Positions 1 to 12,359 are shown, numbered from the stretch's first letter. The stretch is 64,000 bases of DNA from Conchocele bisecta (GCA_029237695.1 CM055265.1:86897447-86961446); one strand, 5' to 3'. The notes: generated by a model from the sequence alone, not told the origin. A program made the numbers and translations.

Positions 1-867
1 TTTGGTACTGTACCACCTAGGACCACAAACTTTCACAGCTTCATAATCAAGGGGTGCCTACCACATACAACTATCCAACATGTGACCATTTTTTTACGTT
101 CACCTATTATTTCTACGTAATTGACTTACCCATTTTCAACGTTAACTTTTTTAACGTACGTCTGGTTAAATTTTTTGGTTAAAACTTTTTCGTTATACTA
201 TATCTCTGCAACTGCTTCGCCCATTACCTTGAAACTTCACATGGGTGTTTATCATCGTCCATATTTTCATTCTAACCCCCAACCGTGCGGCCCCTGTGCG
301 CAATGTCAAGGTCAAATTACTTTGAATTTATTTCTTAAAGTTTTTTAGTGTACTATATCTCTGCAACTGCTTCACCCATTACCTTGATACTTCACATGGG
401 TGATTTTCATCATTGTCGCACCCGCTTGTGGAAAGCGCGATATCGTCGGCATTTTGGCATACGTCCGTCCGTCCGTCCGTCCGGGCACACATTAGGGTAC
501 TTATGTGGCTAGCCCCACAGGGTTATGGACTTAGTAAAGGATAGGGTTGGTTACAATTAGCCACCTAAAAAATCCTTTTATGTGGCTAAAAATCGTTTTA
601 TGTGGCTAATATTTAACATGTGATAAGCCACATAAGTATCCATTTGTAAGAACGTCCGTCCGTCCGTCCGTCCGTCCGTCCGTGTGTCCGGTTAAAGTTT
701 TTTCTTTTCCATCTACTATATCTATTTTTTTAGTGTCCATGCCTCGCCCCAAGGCGCGACATGCAGGCCACGGCCATCTAGTCTACAAAAAGTGGGTATA
801 ATTATGTTATCCAAGTGTCCATGCTTGGAAAAAACCTGGCCTTCGTGGCTTTGCCTCATTTCTTGTT
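1..867 (+). repeat. 3' part of a core-repeat element (family E)
   Basis: The window opens inside a repeat that recurs at 15.1-19.8 kb. It holds a TGTACCACCTAGGACC module, a module with CAATGTCAAGGTCAAATTAC, two GTCC-type microsatellites (about 463-482 and 655-681), and a 3' module ending in AAAAAACCTGGCC and TTTCTTGTT. The 3' end near 867 matches the end of the family E element at 19755. A 159-bp MITE (489-647) splits the microsatellite. No coding capacity is seen. Confidence 0.75.
489..647. mobile_element. 159-bp MITE, copy 1
   Basis: Terminal inverted repeats begin ACATTAGGGTACTTATGTGG, and the right copy is slightly decayed. The interior has three TTATGTGGCTA motifs. A copy of the same length lies at 37267-37425. 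Both sit inside a CCGT microsatellite with the same flanks (CCGGGCAC on the left, AAGAACGTCC on the right). Confidence 0.8.
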
Positions 868-1116
868 TTTTGCAAATATTCAGTTCTGTTTTTGGGAATC
901 TTTCCCCCATCGGTACATGTGAAATATAGGATTCGACCCTATTAACACTGCCTAAAATTACCATAGCTGTTGACAGGCTGTTAAACACCATCAATTAAAT
1001 TATTGTAGTTGTCAGCAAAATAATTAAATTCTGATACAACTGTGGAAGTGTGCAAAATGACCAGTAAACCCCATTCAACAATCTCACCAACCGACACACT
1101 GGTTGCTATGTTACAG

Positions 1117-1242
1117 GTATCCTGACCTTCATCAACATTGCGAGTGTCAAGGTCGCGGTGAAAGTTCAGGATATGTTTACGATCGCCAAGCTGTTTGCTC
1201 TTGTCCTCATCATTATCATCGGTGCTGTCATGATCGGCAAAG
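1117..1242 (+). CDS. SLC7 transporter, exon with VQDMFT motif (TM4-TM5 region)
   Basis: The acceptor TTACAG ends at 1116 and the donor GTGAGT starts at 1243. The exon enters with two bases completing a codon and ends with one base of the next. It encodes ILTFINIASVKVAVKVQD followed by MFTIAKLFALVLIIIIGAVM and IGKG. The VQD.FT.AK.LAL.LII pattern is a signature of SLC7 light chains: a short loop leading into a hydrophobic helix of about 20 residues. The next exon completes the final Gly codon. Upstream exons for TM1-4 lie outside the window. Flanking sequence is intronic: 868-1116 has no recognisable feature beyond a GTTAAACACCA tail-like stretch, and 1243-1400 is G/T-rich low complexity. Confidence 0.93.
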
Positions 1243-1424
1243 GTGAGTTGACGGAGGTGTTAAAGGGAGTTGTGGGGTGAGGGGTCATGGAATGTGGCGT
1301 TGGTAGACGGGATCGGGGGCGGTGTGGGGGGGTGGGGTGGGGGGGCGTGTGGTTGAGGAAGCACATGGGAGGGATGGGGCATAGGTGGGTATTGGGTAAT
1401 ATATTATGATGTCTGCATATACTT

Positions 1425-1655
1425 ATCTAGTAAAGTGTACTTTGAGGTAGTAATTATTTATTTTTCCCGAAATGTATTATTTCATATAGAACTAACGACT
1501 GCATACATTTAATAATTAAAAGTATGTAGAATTATTATACTGAATTGATTACATTATCACAGCCAAAATGGCTGTGATAATGTAATAAATTAAGTATAAT
1601 AAAAATTAATAAATTTATCCTTAAAGTGTAAGTATCTTTTGCAATTTAGGCTACT
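1425..1655. mobile_element. Palindromic MITE, family P, decayed copy
   Basis: It shares with three better copies (35482-35797, 40665-41885, 49095-49402) the arms containing AAGTGTACTTTGAGG and a central palindrome ATTATCACAGCC / GGCTGTGATAAT. Outer ends are degraded here. It is non-coding. Confidence 0.7.
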
Positions 1656-1773
1656 GATCGGTTTACATAATAGAGCAAAGCAGAGCATTGGCGGGTATTG
1701 GGCTAGCTACAATAATTTGCCTCTGATATGTTATCTACAAGATAGGTATGGGACAGGGTAGCAATATTGTTTC

Positions 1774-2275
1774 TACTGTCTGTTTCATTAAAAAACAATA
1801 TTTTTGTTTGATAATATTAAATTAACAGAAAATTTAAGAATGAGCCTTCTTTTTATTTCGTAAAATTTTGTCAAATATTTATTTTATTACAAAGTTTGTT
1901 TTCCGTATGTTAAATCCCCATAGACATCTTCACGTGTTTATGGGGATTTAAGATAGGGAAATTTTTAGAATTTCAGAAATACTGGACTGATTTTCAAAAT
2001 TTAACTTTTGTTTTCTTAGTTAGATCATTTCCAAGCTATCTAGCCAGGTTTCGGAGTCAATTTCCAAAATAAATATTTTTCTGGCTCCTACAGCTCCTTC
2101 ACCTCCTTTTCCCCCTTTTCCCCTTAGACAAATAAAATCAATATTGGACCAAATTTCACGAAATAAAAAGAAGGCTCATTCTTAAATTTTGCTTAAATTT
2201 AATATCAAAAAATATATTGTTTTTGCATTATTTATATAGCCGTAAAATTTGGGCAGCTTCGTGAAACAGACAGTA
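1774..2275. mobile_element. Foldback element, family Q, copy 1
   Basis: Ends are TACTGTCTGTTTCA and its inverse. Inner inverted repeats include AAGAATGAGCCTTCTTTTTA facing its complement near 2165-2190, and a second set around 1910-1950 (TTAAATCCCCAT / ATGGGGATTTAA). A related copy lies at 59394-59865. It is non-coding. Confidence 0.75.
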
Positions 2276-2529
2276 GTATTGGGCATGCGGGTGATTTCCG
2301 ACACATTGCAGTTGAAGCTGTCTGCTTGGCAAAGGTAAGTCGGGGAGCCAAACACATAGAGAAGAGCATAGCTGAGTAGTGGGTTGTTCCGAGTACATAA
2401 CTCTTAATTACATTACATTACATATCAGTTATGATGGAGTAATATTTTCAAAGTACAAATGTAGTACATGTATTTGAATTCTTTGTTTACTTCCTGCTTT
2501 TTGGAGAGTGGACCTAAGAAATTTGCTAA

Positions 2530-2795
2530 TACACACTTTATTAAGTGGGTTTATTATACACCCAGCATATGAAGTATGTCGAGGGGTATATAGTTTTCGT
2601 CATTCTGTCCGTCCATCCGTTTGTCTGTCCATAAGATTTGCGTTTTTGGGTACCCATTCATTATCTCTATACATGTACTTGAACATGTACTTGTACAGAA
2701 AATATATGGGATGTATTACTAAACCCATTAACCCGGCCTTAAATGACCTTTACTGTTGATAGGTTGTTAAACCCCAACAAACAAACAAACAAAAT
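2530..2795 (+). repeat. Element head fragment and AAAC-rich tail
   Basis: TTATACACCCAGCATATGAAG followed by GTCC/GTCT-type repeats resembles the 5' heads of the core-repeat elements. It is followed at about 2730-2795 by a tail containing GTTGATAGGTTGTTAAACCC and an AAAC microsatellite. The same tail occurs at 25683-25745 and, inverted, near 57955-58010. From 2800 to 3440 I see only intronic sequence with repeated 'accaccccgtta'-like phrases and no assignable feature. Confidence 0.5.
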
Positions 2796-4284
2796 ATCTC
2801 TGCAACCGTAAGATTGTTTAATACTTCATATAGTTTAAAGTTCCACATTACAACCACCCCGTTATTGAAACCACCCCGTTAATATGACCGCTTTTTTCAA
2901 ATAACCTTTTTATTTTCTCTTTATTTACATGGTCGCAGAGGTGGATACAACGACCTCCCCGCCATTCCGTATTACGACCACTTTTGACAGTCCCTATGTG
3001 TCAAAATGTGTTGTTTTAGGGTCCATCATTACGACACCAACAGATTTGGGTACCTGGAGTGTCAATTAGCGAGTTGAGAAGCTTAATTGTTGTTTTAAAG
3101 CCATGTGTGGAACTCTTCAGCTGGTATTGTTTGCACTACCGGTAATTGCAGATTAAGAAGTGATTAATGTCTCTAATTGGACACAGTACAGCACACAGTT
3201 GAATTAATCGATTGACGCCTGTTCAGTAAATTATTCATGTGAGCCAGTACTCTGATGGTATCAAAAATTTCAATTGATTTGTGACTGAGTGTTATGGGAA
3301 AAATGGAGTTGGTGGAATTTGTGACCAGTATACTGATGTTCAAAGTTGTCTATAAATTATATAAAATAAATACAAATATTTTCTTGTACAATGCACACGC
3401 AAACATGTATTAAATGATTAATTTGTTCTTATTATTATTTTTAGCTCGCCTGCACAAAGTGCAGAAGAGCTTATGGCATACCCCTGGCGTCGTCGGCGTC
3501 GTCAGTGTCGGCGTCGTCCACAAACTTAACTTTGGGTAAATGTCTTATAACTTCTGTTTCCTTTCATGGAACACCTTGTTATTTCATACATGCATTCCTC
3601 AGATGACCCTCTATCATGCTGTAGCAAATCCATGACCCACCACCCAGCCCTTACCCCAAGGTCAAGGTCACAAACTTGGCACATTCATAAACTTAACGTT
3701 GGCGTAAATGTCTTATAACTTTTGTTTCCTTTCATTGGAAAAACAACAAAATTTGTTGAACCACATTGTTATTTCATACATGCATTCCTCCAGATGGACC
3801 CCCAGTATCATGCTGTAAGCGAAATCCATGACCCCCACCCACCCACCCTTTACCCCCAAGGTAAAGGTCACAAACTTAGCACATTCATAAACTTAACGTT
3901 GGGGTAAATGTTTGATAACATCTGTTTCCTTTCATGGAACGCCTTGATATTTCATACATGCATTCATCTGATGATACTCTATCGTGCTATAAAAAATCCA
4001 TGACCCAGCGGCCATCCCTTACCTCAAGGTCAAGGTCACAAACTTAGCACATTCATAAACTTAACGTTGGGGTAAATGTCTTGTAACTTCTGTTTCCTTT
4101 CATGGAACGCCTTGTTATTTCATACATGCATTCCTCAGATGACCCTCTATCATGCTGTAGCAAATCCATGACCCACCACCCAGCCCTTACCCCAAGGTCA
4201 AGGTCACAAACTTGGCACATTCATAAACTTAACGTTGGGTAAATGTCTTATAACTTCTGTTTCCTTTCATGGAACGCCTTGTTA

Positions 4285-7200
4285 TTATGCCCCCGCCACC
4301 GAATGGTGAGGGGGGCATATAGTGTTACCGGCGTCCGTACGTACGTACGTACGTACGTACGTACGTACGTCCCGAAACCTTAACGCTGGGTAAATGGCTT
4401 ATAATTTCTGTTTCCTTGCTCGATATCTGCTTCACAACACACACGCATGCTCCAATGGTCCTCTACCGCCCTGTGACAAATCCACATTCGTCCCGCCCCC
4501 GCTAAGCCCAGGGTCAAGGTCACAGACTTGGTGCGTTCGAAACCTTAACGCTGGGTAAATGGCTTATAATTTCTGTTTCCTTGCTCGGATCTGCTTCACA
4601 TTTCACACACGCATTGCTCCAATCGTCCTCTACCGCCCTGTGACAAATCCACATTCGTCCTGCCCCGTACGTACGTACGTGCGTACGTACGTACGTCCCG
4701 AAACCTTAACGCTGGGTAAATGGCTTATAATTTCTGTTTCCTTGCTCGGACCTGCTTCACATTTCACACACGCATTGCTCCAATGGTCCTCTACCGCCCT
4801 GTGACAAATCCACATTCGTCCCGCCCCCGCTAAGCCCAGGGTCAAGGTCACAGACTTGGTGCGTTCGAAACCTTAACGCTGGGTAAATGGCTTATAATTT
4901 CTGTTTCCTTGCTCGGATCTGCTTCACATTTCACACACGCATTGCTCCAATCGTGCTCTACCGCCCTGACAAATCCACATTCGTCCTGCCCCCGCTAAGC
5001 CCAGGGTCAAGGTCACAGACTTGGTGCTTTCGAAACCTTAACGCTGGGTAAATGCCTTATAATTCTGTTTCCTTTCTCGGATCTGCTTCACATTTCACAC
5101 AGCCATTGCTCCAATGGTCCTCTACCGCCCTGTGACAAATCCACATTCGTCCGCCCCCGCTAAACCCAGGGTCAAGGTCACAGACTTGGTGCTTTTCGAA
5201 ACCTTAACGCTGGGTAAATGGCTTATAATTTCTGTTTCCTTGCTCGGATCTGCTTCACATTTCACACACAGCATTGCTCCAATGGTCCTCTACCGCCCTG
5301 TGACAAATCCACATTCGTCCCGCCCCGCTAAGCCCAGGTCAAGGTCACAGACTTGGTGCTTTTTGAAACCTTAACGCTGGGTAAATGGCTTATAATTTCT
5401 GTTTCCTTGCTCGATCTGCTTCACATTTTACACACGCATTGCTCCCAATGGTCCTCTACCACCCTGTGACAAATCCACATTCGTCCCGCCCCCGCAAAAA
5501 AACCCAGGTCAAGGTCACAGACTGGTGCTTTCGAAACCTTAACGCTGGGTAAATGGCTTATAATTTCTGTTTCCTTGCTCGGATCTGCTTCACATTTCAC
5601 ACACGCATTGCTCCAATGGTCCTCTACCACCCTGTGACAAATCCACATTCGTCCCGCCCCCGCTAAGCCCAGGGTCAAGGTCACAGACTTGGTGCTTTCG
5701 AAACTTAACGCTGGGTGAAATGGCTTATAATTTCTGTTTCCTTGCTCGGATCTGCTTCACATTTCACACACGCATTGCTCCAATGGTCCTCTACCGCCCA
5801 GTGACAAAATCCACATTCGTCCCGCCCCCGCTAAAGCCCAGGGTCAAGGTCACAGACTTGGTGCTTTCGAAACCTTAACGCTGGGTAAATGGCTTATAAT
5901 TTCTGTTTCCTTGCTCGGATCTGCTTCACATTTCACACACGCATTGCTCCAATGGTCCTCTACCGCCCTGTGACAAATCCTCATTCGTCCCGCCCCCGCT
6001 AAGCCCAGGGTCAAGGTCACAGACTTGGTGCTTTGAAACCTTAACGCTGGGTAAATGGCTTATTATGTCCCCGCCACCGAATGGTGAGGGGGGCATATAG
6101 TGTTACCGGCGTCCGTACGTACGTACGTACGTACGTACGTACGTCCCGAAACCTTAACGCTGGGTAAATGGCTTATAATTTCTGTTTCCTTGCTCGGATC
6201 TGCTTCACATTTCACACACGCATTGCTCCAATGGTCCTCTACCGCCCTGTGACAAATCCACATTCGTCCCGCCCCCGCTAAGCCCAGGGTCAAGGTCACA
6301 GACTTGGTGCATTCAAAACCTTAACGCTGGGTAAATGCCTTATAATTTCTGTTTCCTTTCTCGGATCTGCTTCACATTTCACACACGCATTGCTCCAATG
6401 GTCCTCTACCGCCCTGTGACAAATCCACATTCGTCCCGCCCCCGCTAAGCCCAGGGTCAAGGTCACAGACTTGGTGCGTTCGAAACCTTAACGCTGGGTA
6501 AATGGCTTATAATTTCTGTTTCCTTGCTCGGATCTGCTTCACATTTCACACACGCATTGCTCCAATCGTCCTCTACCGCCCTGTGACAAATCCTCATTCG
6601 TCCCGCCCCCGCTAAGCCCAGGGTCAAGGTCACAGACTTGGTGCTTTTGAAACCTTAACGCTGGGTAAATTGCTTATAATTTCTGTTTCCTTGCTCGGAT
6701 CTGCTTCACATTTCACACACGCATTGCTCCAATGGTCCTCTACCGCCCTGTGACAAATCCACATTCGTCCCACCCCCGCTAAGCCCAAGGGAAGTCAGTT
6801 TCAAGTCACAGACTTGGTGCGTAATTCAGAAACCTTAACGCTGGGTAAATTAGCTTATAATTTCTGTTTCCTTGCTCGGATCTGCTTCACATTTCACACA
6901 CAAGCATGCTCAATCGTCCTCTACCGCCCTGTGACAAATCCACATTCGTCCCGCCCCCGCTAAGCCCAGGGTCAAGGTCACAGACTTAGTGCTTTTGAAA
7001 CCTTAACGCTGGGTAAATGGCTTATAATTTCTGTTTCCTAGCTCGGATCTGCTTCACATTTCACACACGCATTGCTCCAATGGTCCTCTGCCACCCGGTG
7101 ACAAATCCACATTAGTGCCGCCCCCGCTAAGCCCATGGTCAAGGTCACAGACTTGGTGCGTTCGAAACCTTAACTCTGGGTAAATGCCTTATAATTTCTG

Positions 7201-7518
7201 TTTCCTTGCTCGGATCTGCTTCACATTTCATACACGCATTGCTCCAATGGTCCTCTGCCACCCTGTGACAAATCCACATTCGTGCCGCCCCCACCAGCTA
7301 AGCCCAGGGTCAAGGTCAAGACTTGGTGCGTTTGAAAACCTTAAAGCTCGGGTAAATAGCTTATAATGTCTGTTTCCTTGCTCGGATCAGCTTCACATTT
7401 CACACACGCATTACTCCAATGGTCCTCTGCCAACCTGTGACAAATCCACATTCAAATATGCCTTCTTTTCTTTGGCTGCCAGCGGGGGCATTCGTGTGCC
7501 GACAGGCCACATTTCTAG
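4285..7518 (+). mobile_element. CTAG-ending Helitron-like element C1, about 18 core repeats
   Basis: It starts TTATGCCCCCGCCACC and ends with a hairpin (GTGTGCC-GACA-GGCCAC) followed by ATTTCTAG. Joining the flanks restores GTTA+TTTCATACATGC, exactly the uninterrupted A1 core repeat, so the insertion left no target duplication or at most TT. A GTAC microsatellite (about 4330-4370) leads into repeats of about 168 bp containing CTTAACGCTGGGTAAATGG, CTGCTTCACATTTCACACAC, CAAATCCACATTCGTCC and GGGTCAAGGTCACAGAC. A second head at about 6063-6145 shows that it is a composite of two copies. Short open frames inside are products of the repeats and are not genes. Confidence 0.75.
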
Positions 7519-7993
7519 TTTCATACATGCATTCCTCAGAGATGACCCTCTATCATGCTGTAGCAAATCCATGACCCACCACCCAGCCCTTACTCCGAGG
7601 TCAAGGTCACAAACTTAGCACATTCATAAACTTAACGTTGGGGTAAATGTCTTATACCATCTGTTTTCTTTCATGGAACGCCTTGATATTTCATACATGC
7701 ATTCATCTGATGATACTCTATCGTGCTATAGGAAATCCATGACCCATCGCCCACCCAATCGTTACCCCAAGGTCAAGGTCACAAACTTTGCATGTTCATA
7801 AACTTAACGTTGGTGTAAATGTTATTCATCTGATGATACTCTATCGTGCTATAGCAAATTCATGACCCACCGCCCACCCCTTCCCCAAGGTCAAGGTCAC
7901 AATCTTAGCACATTCATAAACTTAATGTTGGGGTAAATGTATTATAACATCTGTTTCCTTTCATGGAACGCCTTAATATTTCAAATATGCATT

Positions 7994-9323
7994 CAGGGTT
8001 CAATTTTGAGGGCGAAGTGAGCGACATGGTCGCTTTTTTTTTGTTCACTTCGCTTTTTATTTCCCGTCGGGCGAAGTCGACTTCGCTTTGAAAAAATCCC
8101 GTAATTTTCGGTGATTGCAGTCTCCATATAATCGTCATAAATTGGAACAAAATTGTTTAGAATTTCCCATTTCACACCCTGCTAACCTGAAATCGATATT
8201 CCCAGGGTTGTCAAATAGTGCTGCAAATGTTGAGTAATGCCTAATGGCCTTGGGCAGCGTGTTAAACCAGATTATTGTGTACACACACTGTGACACCACA
8301 ACACAGTTCAGTAGTTTGTTTGATGCAGCACGCGGCAGAAATTGATAGAAATAAACACGGCCTTTGGAATTGACCTGTCAACCTGTCAATCATATCCCGG
8401 CCGTTTAGCACTCCTTGTGTTAACCGCAAGCCGATTTTCAAATACTCCACCCACATGGTGGGAGTTTGTTTTCATTGGATGTTTTTATCGAGTATTTCCA
8501 TTCGCCGATGACAGCATTTGCTGATTTTTGCAGGTGCCTATTTGCGGGGTTTACACCTACTATGTCACGGAGTGAATTCCCCCAAATGTATTACCAATAA
8601 TAGAATGATATCATCTTCAATTCCCACAATGCCGTTTTATGACGTTAAGAGAAACGAGTTACACGAAAAGAAAATAAATTTTCGGATTTCCAAAATGGCG
8701 GACGATGTGTTTTCCAATTCCGGGAGCGACGCGGAAATGCAAAATAATGCGGATTGTCGGTCAGACTCGGACTTTTCAGGGTTTGAAACGGAAGAATTAA
8801 TACGCGTAGCACAAGTTATGCATGAATATATATCCTATGGTACAATCGACTCGTGACCGGGAATTCCCAAATGATTGGGAAAAAGTAGACACCCAAGCAA
8901 GTCGCCCCCACAGTTTCGGACCTAAAAATGAATTTGTGAGAAATAATAATTTCATTGTTTTATATCATTTTACATATATTAATTGGTTAATATAAATTAA
9001 TTATAATAGGGGATAATGTCTGTTGACGGTCTTGAGCAATAAAATATACTGTTTTCAACATTTTCATGAATTTATATACTGTAGTGTTAAAATAAAAATT
9101 ATTGTTAAATAATATGCCTGGTCTTATTTGTATTATCTGTATTATCTGGTGCAGTTAAATTGTCTTTGCCGATAACCGACAACGACAACATTTAACATAC
9201 TTTGCAAATTATGGAGAAAAAAACACACTTCTCCCACTTCCCCCTAAATTCCACCACTTCCCCCTAAATTCCATGGAGGGGGAAGTGACTTCCCCCTAAA
9301 ATTTGGAGCTAGATTGAACCCTG
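7994..9323. mobile_element. CAGGGTTCAA-ended insertion in A1
   Basis: It begins CAGGGTTCAATTTTG and ends AGATTGAACCCTG, with GAAGTGAC-rich subterminal blocks (7994-8100 and 9225-9310), and interrupts an A1 core repeat. The ends match the element at 12360-12757. No clear target duplication is visible here. The interior 8180-9220 is otherwise unique-looking and contains the small ORF at 8695-8856. Confidence 0.6.
8695..8856 (+). CDS. Small acidic ORF, possible transposase N-terminus fragment
   Basis: The 53-codon ORF starts in a good context (CAAAATGGCG), reads MADDVFSNSGSDAEM and continues with DSDFSGFETEEL before stopping at TGA. The acidic, Ser/Asp-rich start with an 'SDFSGFE' phrase resembles the opening of some transposon proteins, but there is no catalytic domain. 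No splice signal or upstream promoter was identified. It could be a chance ORF or the first exon of a decayed transposase inside the insertion at 7994-9323. Confidence 0.25.
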   Translation: MADDVFSNSGSDAEMQNNADCRSDSDFSGFETEELIRVAQVMHEYISYGTIDS

Positions 9324-9325
9324 TA

Positions 9326-9395
9326 GCTATAGCATGATAGAGTATCATCAGATGAATGCATGCATTCATCTGATGATACTCTATCATGCTATAGC
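9326..9395. repeat. Perfect 70-bp palindrome at an inverted satellite junction
   Basis: Two 35-nt arms meet at 9360/9361 with no spacer (…GATGAATGCA|TGCATTCATC…). The right arm is the normal A1 core repeat, and the left arm is the same piece inverted. It lies immediately right of the insertion at 7994-9323. Confidence 0.9.
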
Positions 9396-10189
9396 AAATC
9401 CATGACCCACCGCCCATCCCTTACCCCAAGGTCAAGGTCTCAAACTTAGTACATTCATAAACTTAACGTTGGTGTAAATGTCTATTTCCTTTCGTGGAAC
9501 GCCTTGCTATTTCATACATTCCTCAGATGACCCTCTATCATGCTGTAGCAAATCCACAACCCACCACCCAACCCTTACCCAAAAGTCAAGGTCACAAACT
9601 TAGCATGTTCATAAACTTAACGTTGGGGAAAATGTTGTGTAACTTCCGTTTCTTTACTCTTTGAACACCTTGATATTTCATACATGCATTCATCTGATGA
9701 TACTCTATTGTGCTACAGCAAATCCATGACCCACCCCACCCCTTTCCCCAAGATCAACATCATAAACTTAACGTTGGAGCAAATGTCTTTTTATAACTTC
9801 TGTTTCTTTACAGGGAACACCTTCATATTTCATACATGCATTCATCTGATGATACTCTATTGTGCTACAGCAAATTCATGACCCCCCCCCCACCCCTTTC
9901 GCCAAGGCCAAGGTCACAAACTTAGCACATTGATACATGCATTCCTCATGTGAATAGCTATCATGCTGTAGAAAATCACCAACTTAGTGTGTTCATAAAC
10001 TTAATGCTGGGTTAAATTTTGTTTTCCTTCTCTTTTCAGGGAGCGCATTGATATTTCATACATGCATTCATCTTAATATTCTATATCATGCTATATCAAA
10101 TCCACGACCCACCTTCCACCACTTTCCTCAATGTCAAGGTCCACCGCACATCCCTTATCCCAAGGTCAAGTTATGTAATATTCATGTTT

Positions 10190-11845
10190 TTAGCTCACCT
10201 GAGCGAAGCTCATGTGAGCTATTGTTACCGCAATGTGTCCGTCGTCCGTCTTTGTCCGTCGTCGTCCGTGAACATTTTCAAACGTCTTCTCCTCGGTAAC
10301 CATTGGGCCTATATATAGTCACCAAACTTCATGGTCATGGTCCTTAGGTAGGGGGATTGCAAAATTGTTAAAATGACGTCATTACGTAATACAAGATGGC
10401 CGCCGTCTAAAAATAGCACAAATTCTTCAAAAATCTTCTTCTGAAGAACCGCCAACCGGATTTCGACAAAACTTGGTAGGAATGATCGATGTACAATGCT
10501 CTTTCAAAGTTGTTAAAATGGTGACCCCAGGGTCAAAATAGGTGTGGCCCGTGGGGTAAAATTGTTGTCAAATTTTATTTTTGACCGAATATGGTCATGT
10601 CATATATCAATTTGAAGGTATCAATGAGGCGATCACTCTGGTGCATTTTTTGTCTAAATCGGATTGTTATGTCATCCAAGATGGCCGCCGAAAGGTCAAA
10701 AGGTTTGTCTTTTATTAGAGATTTCAAAATTCTTCTTCACATGAACCGGCCCATGGTAGCCAAACTTAAAAGTTATGGTCCATGGGTGAAGCCTTTTCAG
10801 ATTTGTTAAAATGGAGGTCATCGCTAATCCAAGATGGCCGCCATCTAAAAATAGCATAAATTCTTAAAAAATCTTCTTCTCATGAACCGCTAGCCAGATT
10901 TCGACGAAACTTGGTAGGAATGATCGACATAGAATGCTCTTTCAAAGGTGTTAAAATGGTGACCCCGGGGTCAAAAATGGGCGTGGCCCGTGGGGTCAAA
11001 TTTTATTTTAGACCAAATATGCTCATGTTATATATCAAATTGAAGGTATCGATGAGGCAATATTTGTCGGAATCAGATGATTATGTCATCCATGGTGGCC
11101 TCCAAAAGGTCCATTTATTCAAGATTTTGAACGTCTTTTTCTCAGGAACCACATGGCCGATGCTGGCCAAACTTCATAGTAAGTTAAGATCTTTGGGTGA
11201 AGCATTTTCAGATTTGGTAAAATGAGAGTCATCGTTTAATCCAAGATGACTGCCATCTAACAATAGCACAATTTTTTTAAAACACTTATGAACTCAATGT
11301 CACATTCTCCTCCGGTGTTCAGGCTAGCAACCACCAATTAGTTTTACTGTACAACTTAACCTATTCCTCCAAATATGGCCATTCTCTCACACTTTCACTA
11401 TTCGTATGTGTGCTGTGGAACCTACCTTTTCATAACCTGCAACCTGTCTGCACCTGATTTTCACTAATTAAACAATATGTTCACTTACTCCTAAGAAAGA
11501 AAAATTCAACCTTGTCCAGTCCGCCATATTGTTTATCATCAAATTGTCATGTGACGTAGTGTTCACATCACGTGACAAGCAGGCTCAGTAATTTCTTTTA
11601 AATGCTAGAAATATGCTGGAAACTGGTGTTATATTAAACACCCCAACATGTTTCTCAAGTAAAATTGGGCTATAATGGATCAGGATTTACAAGCAAACTG
11701 GGTCTGTGGCCTCAAAACGTCTGCACTATTTTTTTATACCAGACTACTAAAGCATACCCCCTGGCCGATGTGTACTATATTTAGCACAGTCATACCTTCA
11801 TGGAGTCAGGTGAGCGAATTAGGGCCATCATGGCCCTCTTGTTTA
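10190..11845 (+). mobile_element. Helentron-like element D with 440-bp repeats
   Basis: The 5' end is TTTTAGCTCACCTGAGCG. The inverse CAGGTGAGC lies at 11807-11815, then a hairpin GGGCCAT-C-ATGGCCC (11822-11836), then TCTTGTTTA at 11845. A GTCC/GTCGTCC microsatellite (about 10228-10270) follows the head. Two diverged repeats of about 440 bp start near 10390 and 10833 (AAGATGGCCGCC, TTTCGACAAAACTTGG, GGTGACCCC). It has the same 3' plan as A1 but a different sequence, and it is nested in A1. Confidence 0.7.
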
Positions 11846-12359
11846 TACAACTGTGACAAGTTTGAATGAAGGCTGCCAACAGGCGAGCTTCGTTGTCTTC
11901 TGACAACTCTTGTTATATTCTAGCCTCATTAGACTGTGGCCTTATTAAGGAGTTGGTATTTTTACTGAGTCCTGGTTATAATGACACCGACTCGCTAATA
12001 AGACCACTTTTTTCTGAACTACGAGTGGTCTTAACCCTTACACCGCTATCTTAATTTTTTGTTGTCTGCTGTTTAGTTTCCATTTTTAGCTCGCCTGCAT
12101 GAAGTGCAGAAGAGCTTATGGCATACCCCGGCGGCGGTTGCGGCGTTCACAAGCTTAACGTTGGGGTAAATGTCTTATAACTTCTGTTTCGATTCATGGA
12201 ACACCTTGTTATTTCATACATGCAACACAGTCGTAACTAAAATTACATGTGCAACGTATTTGTGATGCATTTTATACAGAATTGTGGTGGATCTAGAGTA
12301 CAATTTTGAACTATAAATAATTGTGGACTTGTATATAGTAAAAATATTGTTTGACATTG

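Larger units (their letters stand above)
3441..11915 (+). mobile_element. Helentron-like core-repeat element A1 (with nested insertions)
   Basis: The 5' end is TTAGCTCGCCTG. The 3' region has the inverse CAGGCGAGCT at 11880-11889, then a hairpin GTTGTC-TTCT-GACAAC (11892-11907) and the terminal TCTTGTTA (11908-11915). A GTCGGC microsatellite (3489-3520) follows the head. Core repeats of about 155 bp then begin, containing CTTAACGTTGGGGTAAATG, TTTCATACATGCATTC and AAGGTCAAGGTCAC. These occupy about 3520-4284, 7519-7993 and 9361-10189, interrupted by elements at 4285-7518, 7994-9323 and 10190-11845. Asymmetric inverted repeats, a 3' hairpin and central tandem repeats are the DINE/Helentron plan. 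There is no Rep/helicase coding, so it is non-autonomous. Confidence 0.7.

Noticed and set aside
4559..6299. ORFs in core repeats (MTLTLGLAGAGRMW and similar)
   Set aside because: Repeated translation of the C-type core unit on both strands, with no start context or conservation as protein.
7986..9331. 8-bp target duplication around the 7994-9323 insertion
   Set aside because: Flanks TATGCATT and TAGCTATA do not match; the adjacent palindrome suggests rearrangement instead.
10190..11845. ORFs of 70-104 codons in element D
   Set aside because: Repeat-unit translations that do not persist between the two 440-bp copies.
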